Both the position numbers and the translations under genes were made by a program. From the NCBI RefSeq assembly GCF_005049105.1, contig NZ_SUKA01000005.1:326878-390877 (forward strand): DNA of 64,000 nucleotides, written 5' to 3'. Each line of letters starts with the position of its first letter. Position 1 is the first letter of the stretch. This stretch comes from Sphingobacterium alkalisoli. GTDB lineage: Bacteria; Bacteroidota; Bacteroidia; Sphingobacteriales; Sphingobacteriaceae. Below are positions 60,430 through 64,000 of this stretch, piece after piece. The notes beneath the pieces are model-generated. The model did no database searches and was not told the origin of the DNA. It worked only from the letters and a program-made list of their open reading frames with translations.

Positions 60430-61596
60430 TCAGTGGACAAGACGAAACGTATCTACCAAAAATTTCAGGGCTTCTTTAGCGTGCATATTTTCCATAGATT
60501 GCAGCGTAACCTCAGTGATGTCGGCAGCACGCTGGCACATCGCCCTTTCATATTTTGAAATTGCAGTTTTGATGTCACTGAAATCCGTTGCTGTTAGTTG
60601 TTCCGCAAGTTCGAGTGCATCCAGCATTGCCATATTTACCCCTTCACCCGCGTACGGAGGCATACGATGTGCAGCATCACCCAACATCGTTAGGTTCGAT
60701 AAGCTTTCCCATTGCTGGTCGGGGGGGAAATGATATTGCGGCCGAGGTACAAAATAGCTTTCATCACTTGCAAATAGTTCGTGCCACTGGTCACCCCAAT
60801 CTGCAAAACTTTCTTTAAACCAATCGTACACTGAATCTTTGTTTTCGAAATTGATACCAGAAGTTTTTACCCAGTCTTCCGACTCCTTAGTTCCGGTATA
60901 GAAGGATAGCGACCCATCACCTTTAGTACTTAGGATAATGCTTTTCTCATGTCCCAGAGCAAATATTTTTCCGCCTTTGGCTAGTTTCCATAGTTCCGGT
61001 GCATTCGTCGCGGCCTTGTATATATTGCCTTCCACAATGGTTAAACCCGAATAAACGGGAGCGATATCGGTAATATATTTTCTGATTTTTGAATTAGCAC
61101 CATCTGCTGCAATGACTAAATCAGAATAAACTCTATCACCGTTATCGAAGATGATTTCCCATCCTTCATCTTTAGCTTGCAGAGATACAAATTTCGAATT
61201 CCAGACAATAGTATCTTTTTCCAGTGAAGCAATCAACAAATCACGGAACGGACCTCTATCTATTTCCGGGCGGAAAGAAGTGCCGATTTGCTCTATCGGA
61301 ATTTCATTGTTATGGTCGTCAAAATGCACCACCGCATTATGGTCGGTTATACGCATTTTATCCGCATCAGGGCGATAATGTTTTTTAAAATCATCCAACA
61401 AACCAGCAGCAATCAAGGCCTTCAGCCCGGACTCTTCATGCAAGTCTAAAGTTGCACCTTGCTGACGTACATTTTTGTCGGTATCCCTTTCGTATACTTT
61501 TACTTCACAACCTTTCAGCTGTAACAACCTGGCAAGGGTCAGTCCGCCGGGACCACCCCCAACGATGGATATTTTTTTATTTAGCATTGAAATCAT
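60430..61596 (-). CDS. Tet(X)-family FAD-dependent monooxygenase
   Basis: 388 residues, the same length as Tet(X). The FAD-binding fold has SIVGGGPGGLTLARLLQLKG at 11-30 and KVYERD. The Tet(X)-like GATLDLHEESGLKAL, FRPEIDRGPFRDLLIASL, LVIAADGANSKIRKYI and GDAAHRMPPYAGEGVN (about 303-318) follow in order. These are class A flavoprotein hydroxylases. Tet(X) itself hydroxylates tetracyclines, but close homologues act on other aromatics, so the substrate is open. An alternative start is MLNKK at 61587. It is divergent from an AraC regulator with 86 bp between, and followed by a truncated membrane protein. Confidence 0.87.
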   Translation of the reverse strand: MISMLNKKISIVGGGPGGLTLARLLQLKGCEVKVYERDTDKNVRQQGATLDLHEESGLKALIAAGLLDDFKKHYRPDADKMRITDHNAVVHFDDHNNEIPIEQIGTSFRPEIDRGPFRDLLIASLEKDTIVWNSKFVSLQAKDEGWEIIFDNGDRVYSDLVIAADGANSKIRKYITDIAPVYSGLTIVEGNIYKAATNAPELWKLAKGGKIFALGHEKSIILSTKGDGSLSFYTGTKESEDWVKTSGINFENKDSVYDWFKESFADWGDQWHELFASDESYFVPRPQYHFPPDQQWESLSNLTMLGDAAHRMPPYAGEGVNMAMLDALELAEQLTATDFSDIKTAISKYERAMCQRAADITEVTLQSMENMHAKEALKFLVDTFRLVH

Positions 61597-61682
61597 TTTT
61601 TTTATTTTAGTAATACAAAATTATTACACCTTAAACAATTATAATAGTTGAATAAGTCTTAAAAATACTCGTAAACGGCATA

Positions 61683-62648
61683 ATGGAAATTGAAATTAAA
61701 TCAAAAGACGGATTAGGAATGCTCGCTGCTTTTGCAGAAAAAATAGGTAGCACCATCGAAAATGGAAGGGTGGAAGTGCCAGAAGAGTTTGGAACAGGCT
61801 TTATACAAGGCTATAGTTTTGATGAGCGATTACGGATGATGATATTGAACTATCAACTACATCAAGACTTTGCCATTAGCCGAAGAAATCAACCTACCAA
61901 TATGCTCATATTTAATTTTCAACATATTATCAATTCACCTAAATCGCAAACAGGCGCCAAATTCCAACCGTCGGTTCAAATTACGACCCAAGGATTGAAT
62001 GTGCAACTTTTTATTCCAAAAAACTCCATTCAAAATTCTATATCATTGAGTATTGATGCCAGTTACCTACGAGAATTGATAGGAGCACGCATAAACCATC
62101 CTTTAGTAAACACCATTCTGGAAAATAAGCACCCCTTGTTGTTTGAGGAGTTTGTATTTGTTCCGCTGCTGAAAGTTGTAGATGATATCATGACAAGTAA
62201 TGTTCCGATACTGCTTCACGATTTTTACTACAAGCTAAAAACGCAGGAACTCATTTGCCATTTACTGATTTCGCTGGTCAGCAGGGATGAGAAGAAAGTG
62301 CACGGTTTGAATATTGCTGATATCAAGATGTTGTATCAAGTAAAAGAACGTTTACTTGATAACCTTGAAGAAGCACCTTCAGTTGCGGAGCTATCAAAAT
62401 TTTCCGGTATGAGCGAGACTAAATTGAAAAGAATATTTAACCAGGTTTTCGGTAAGAGTATATTTCAATATTTCCAAAATTTCAGAATGCAGGAAGCTGC
62501 CCGCTTGTTGACAGAAGAACGGCTGTCTGTTTCGGAAGTGGGATATCAGCTTGGTTTTTCAAACTTGGGCCATTTTACCAAAGTTTTTGAAGAGGTAATT
62601 GGAGTTAAGCCGAAAAGATATAGCAAGTTTGGTAATAAAGTTCTTTAA
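61683..62648 (+). CDS. AraC family transcriptional regulator
   Basis: 321 residues. The N-terminal 210 residues are an effector domain of the type seen in Bacteroidota AraC proteins (GTGFIQGYSFDERLRMMILNYQLHQDFAI). The C-terminal 100 hold the double helix-turn-helix: APSVAELSKFSGMSETKLKRIFNQVFGKSIFQYFQNFRM and LSVSEVGYQLGFSNLGHFTKVFEEVIGVKPKRY. It is divergently placed from the Tet(X)-like gene, sharing 86 bp of upstream sequence, so it probably controls that gene (inference). Confidence 0.93.
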   Translation: MEIEIKSKDGLGMLAAFAEKIGSTIENGRVEVPEEFGTGFIQGYSFDERLRMMILNYQLHQDFAISRRNQPTNMLIFNFQHIINSPKSQTGAKFQPSVQITTQGLNVQLFIPKNSIQNSISLSIDASYLRELIGARINHPLVNTILENKHPLLFEEFVFVPLLKVVDDIMTSNVPILLHDFYYKLKTQELICHLLISLVSRDEKKVHGLNIADIKMLYQVKERLLDNLEEAPSVAELSKFSGMSETKLKRIFNQVFGKSIFQYFQNFRMQEAARLLTEERLSVSEVGYQLGFSNLGHFTKVFEEVIGVKPKRYSKFGNKVL

Positions 62649-62717
62649 ATGGCTACGGAGAAATGATTGTTTTGGCTTTTTGTGTAAATTAGCTTCGAAG
62701 TATAAATAGGTTAATAA

Positions 62718-63146
62718 ATGGAAATTAAGAGAAGTGTATATCTAGTTTTACTGATTATGATGGTTTGTCTGTCGTGTGGGCAGACACAACAAAAACAGAA
62801 CAGCTTTACATCAGACAATATGATGATAAGGATTGCAGAAATAGAAATTGAACCAAGTTATCTTGATGAATATATAGCGATACTTAAGGAAGAAGCAGAA
62901 GCTTCTGTGAGACTAGAGCCTGGAGTTATTTCAATTTACCCGATGTTTCATAAAGAAAATCCTAATCAGGTAAGAATACTGGAAATTTATGCTGACGGAG
63001 AAGCATATAAAGCACATTTGCAAACACCTCATTTCAAACATTACAAAACGGCAACCGCAAATATGGTTAAATCTTTGAAGTTAATTGATATGAGCGCTAT
63101 AGATGGACAGACAATGCCCCAGATATTCAAAAAATTAGGTCAGTAG
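62718..63146 (+). CDS. Antibiotic biosynthesis monooxygenase-domain lipoprotein
   Basis: 142 residues with a lipoprotein signal ending VCLSC (Cys20). The mature part fits the ABM/dimeric alpha-beta barrel fold: MIRIAEIEIEPSYLDEYIAILKEEAEASVRLEPGVI, then YADGEAYKAHLQTPHFKHYKTATANMV. Most ABM proteins are cytosolic, so the lipid anchor is a modest oddity. It follows the AraC gene by 69 bp on the same strand and may belong with the Tet(X)-like enzyme as part of one oxidative detoxification set (inference). Confidence 0.83.
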   Translation: MEIKRSVYLVLLIMMVCLSCGQTQQKQNSFTSDNMMIRIAEIEIEPSYLDEYIAILKEEAEASVRLEPGVISIYPMFHKENPNQVRILEIYADGEAYKAHLQTPHFKHYKTATANMVKSLKLIDMSAIDGQTMPQIFKKLGQ

Positions 63147-63260
63147 ATTTTGGAATGAAAAAAGAGAATAAGACAGAGATTTTTTAAAAGATAAAGAGGA
63201 CTTTCAAATCCGGAAAAAATGGTATGTGGACCTGTCAACGAGAGAGAATTGGTTTTCAGC

Positions 63261-63650
63261 TTACACAGTTGAGTCTTCAAGTATAGATAATATATTACCG
63301 TCGGGATCTTTAAACCAAGCAATATAAGGTCCTTGCTCGGATCTTGAAATTCCCTTTTTATCAGTTTTGAGATGTTCCTGATCATATTGCTCAAAAGTTA
63401 TACCTTTCTCTATCAAATCATCCACCGCTTTCTCGATATTACTTACAGGAAAGTTGAGCACGGTAAATACCGCTGGTTGATGATCGGGTTTTGGATAAAT
63501 TATCAGGTTTGATGAACCCGAAATTTCAAGTTCTAAAATGCCCATAGCGTTTTCTTTAGCTGCTAGGCCAAGAACATTTTGGTAAAAGTTTTTTGCTTTA
63601 GCTATGTCTTTTACTGCAAATGAGCTGAATGCTTTTGATTCTTTAAACAT
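63261..63650 (-). CDS. VOC (glyoxalase/bleomycin-resistance) family protein
   Basis: 129 residues. Two beta-alpha-beta-beta-beta modules are seen: FSSFAVKDIAKAKNFYQNVLGLAAKE and VSNIEKAVDDLIEKGITFEQYD, with WFKDPDGNILSILE as the signature C-terminal strand bearing the metal-ligand Glu. It is a single-domain VOC protein that should dimerise. The function is not predictable (dioxygenase, lyase or antibiotic binding). It ends in the same region as the ABM lipoprotein, convergent, with 114 bp between stops. A truncated DinB gene lies just upstream. Confidence 0.88.
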   Translation of the reverse strand: MFKESKAFSSFAVKDIAKAKNFYQNVLGLAAKENAMGILELEISGSSNLIIYPKPDHQPAVFTVLNFPVSNIEKAVDDLIEKGITFEQYDQEHLKTDKKGISRSEQGPYIAWFKDPDGNILSILEDSTV

Positions 63651-63671
63651 AATATGTCAGTTTACAATTTC

Positions 63672-63877
63672 TTATGATTTCCAAATACCCAACAAACGTC
63701 TAATCACGATTATTTCAGCTATATGATAGGCGTTATGGTCAGCAATTTGTAAAGCTTCACGTAAAATAGTCTGTCCGGTACCGTGAGGAATTTTGGCAAA
63801 CAATTCTTCTGTTTCTAAAAGCTTGATAAAGTCTTTTAGGTTATCATCAATCTGTTTCAAGCAATCCTTCCATTGGA
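63672..63877 (-). pseudogene. DinB superfamily protein, C-terminal fragment cut by an IS
   Basis: The frame ending at 63672 reads WKDCLKQIDDNLKDF, then LREALQIADHNAYHIAEIIVIRRLLGIWKS, whose HNAYHIAEI motif bears the third metal-ligand His of the DinB four-helix bundle. The N-terminal two thirds are missing. Upstream of about 63878 the sequence changes to IS-end repeats, with an in-frame stop. DinB-type proteins bind a metal and include thiol transferases. This copy is dead unless the IS supplies a start. Confidence 0.75.
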
Positions 63878-64000
63878 TATTACGGATCGATTAGTGCCAG
63901 TTATTTCGGTCAGTTGATGCCGGCTATTACGGTTCAAAAGGTGCCATTTTAGAATAATTTCAGCCCCGTTTTTACGGTTCGTTTTGTGCCATGTCCATTT
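63878..64000. mobile_element. End of an IS21-family-type insertion sequence with 23-bp repeats
   Basis: Three tandem 23-bp units (63878-63900, 63901-63923, 63924-63946) and a fourth at 63969-63991 share the pattern TACGG-TC followed by about five bases and GTGCCA. Multiple terminal repeats of this kind, read on the other strand as TGGCAC...GACCGAAATA, are what I recall from IS21 elements of Bacteroidota, where they bind the transposase IstA. The element continues beyond the window; no transposase is visible. It interrupts the DinB gene. Confidence 0.62.

Noticed and set aside
63140..63394. 84-codon minus-strand frame near the VOC gene
   Set aside because: It overlaps the VOC gene in another frame; the VOC frame has the conserved signature, this one has none.

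Overview
The window comes from a Bacteroidota chromosome, most likely a Sphingobacterium/Pedobacter-type soil or host-associated member of the Sphingobacteriaceae (inference). The signs are a SusC/SusD outer-membrane pair with its own ECF sigma and FecR anti-sigma, many Cys-lipobox lipoproteins, promoters of the TTG/TAnnTTTG type, weak Shine-Dalgarno sequences, a tmRNA whose tag ends NYALAA, and families almost confined to this phylum (DUF4843, PKD-like lipoprotein, DUF2931, Rpn/PDDEXK nucleases).

Left part (1-37.3 kb) reads as stable chromosome. Positions 1-8577 hold a minus-strand nutrient-uptake locus: ECF sigma, FecR, SusC, SusD, a DUF4843 lipoprotein and a PKD-like lipoprotein cut by the window edge. 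Then come cytochrome bd oxidase (cydAB), a DUF1800/DUF1501 pair followed by two secreted sulfatases, an SF1 helicase, an M28 peptidase, and a GntR(YtrA-like)-controlled ABC transporter operon with paired operators. Next are a two-component system and a three-gene operon behind phased direct repeats, a TonB receptor/PepSY pair for iron, hisG-hisD behind a histidine-rich leader peptide, an NDH-2-type oxidoreductase, and a lysine/alanine/proline repeat protein closed by a perfect 25-bp bidirectional terminator.

The tmRNA gene ssrA (37321-37685) marks a change of character. To its right (37.7-64 kb) the DNA is patchier and often more AT-rich. It carries gene fragments (RHS core, DUF1493, DUF6922-like, DinB, two unidentified C-termini), a run of orphan lipoproteins and small proteins, resistance-type enzymes (a TPR-Arr rifamycin ADP-ribosyltransferase and a Tet(X)-family flavin monooxygenase), a DoxX/DUF2071/methyltransferase operon, an Rpn-type nuclease gene between related palindromes, a pair of unrecognised large envelope proteins, and the end of an IS21-type element at the right edge. 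I read this as an accessory region next to a classic integration site (inference).

The most notable items are the his leader peptide (32282-32341), the 1182-aa protein with its outer-membrane partner (49735-54664), the Rpn gene with its palindromes (56125-57433), the direct repeats between the histidine kinase and its neighbouring operon (26830-26868), and the TPR-Arr fusion (42975-43718). I found no CRISPR array, complete prophage or complete transposon.
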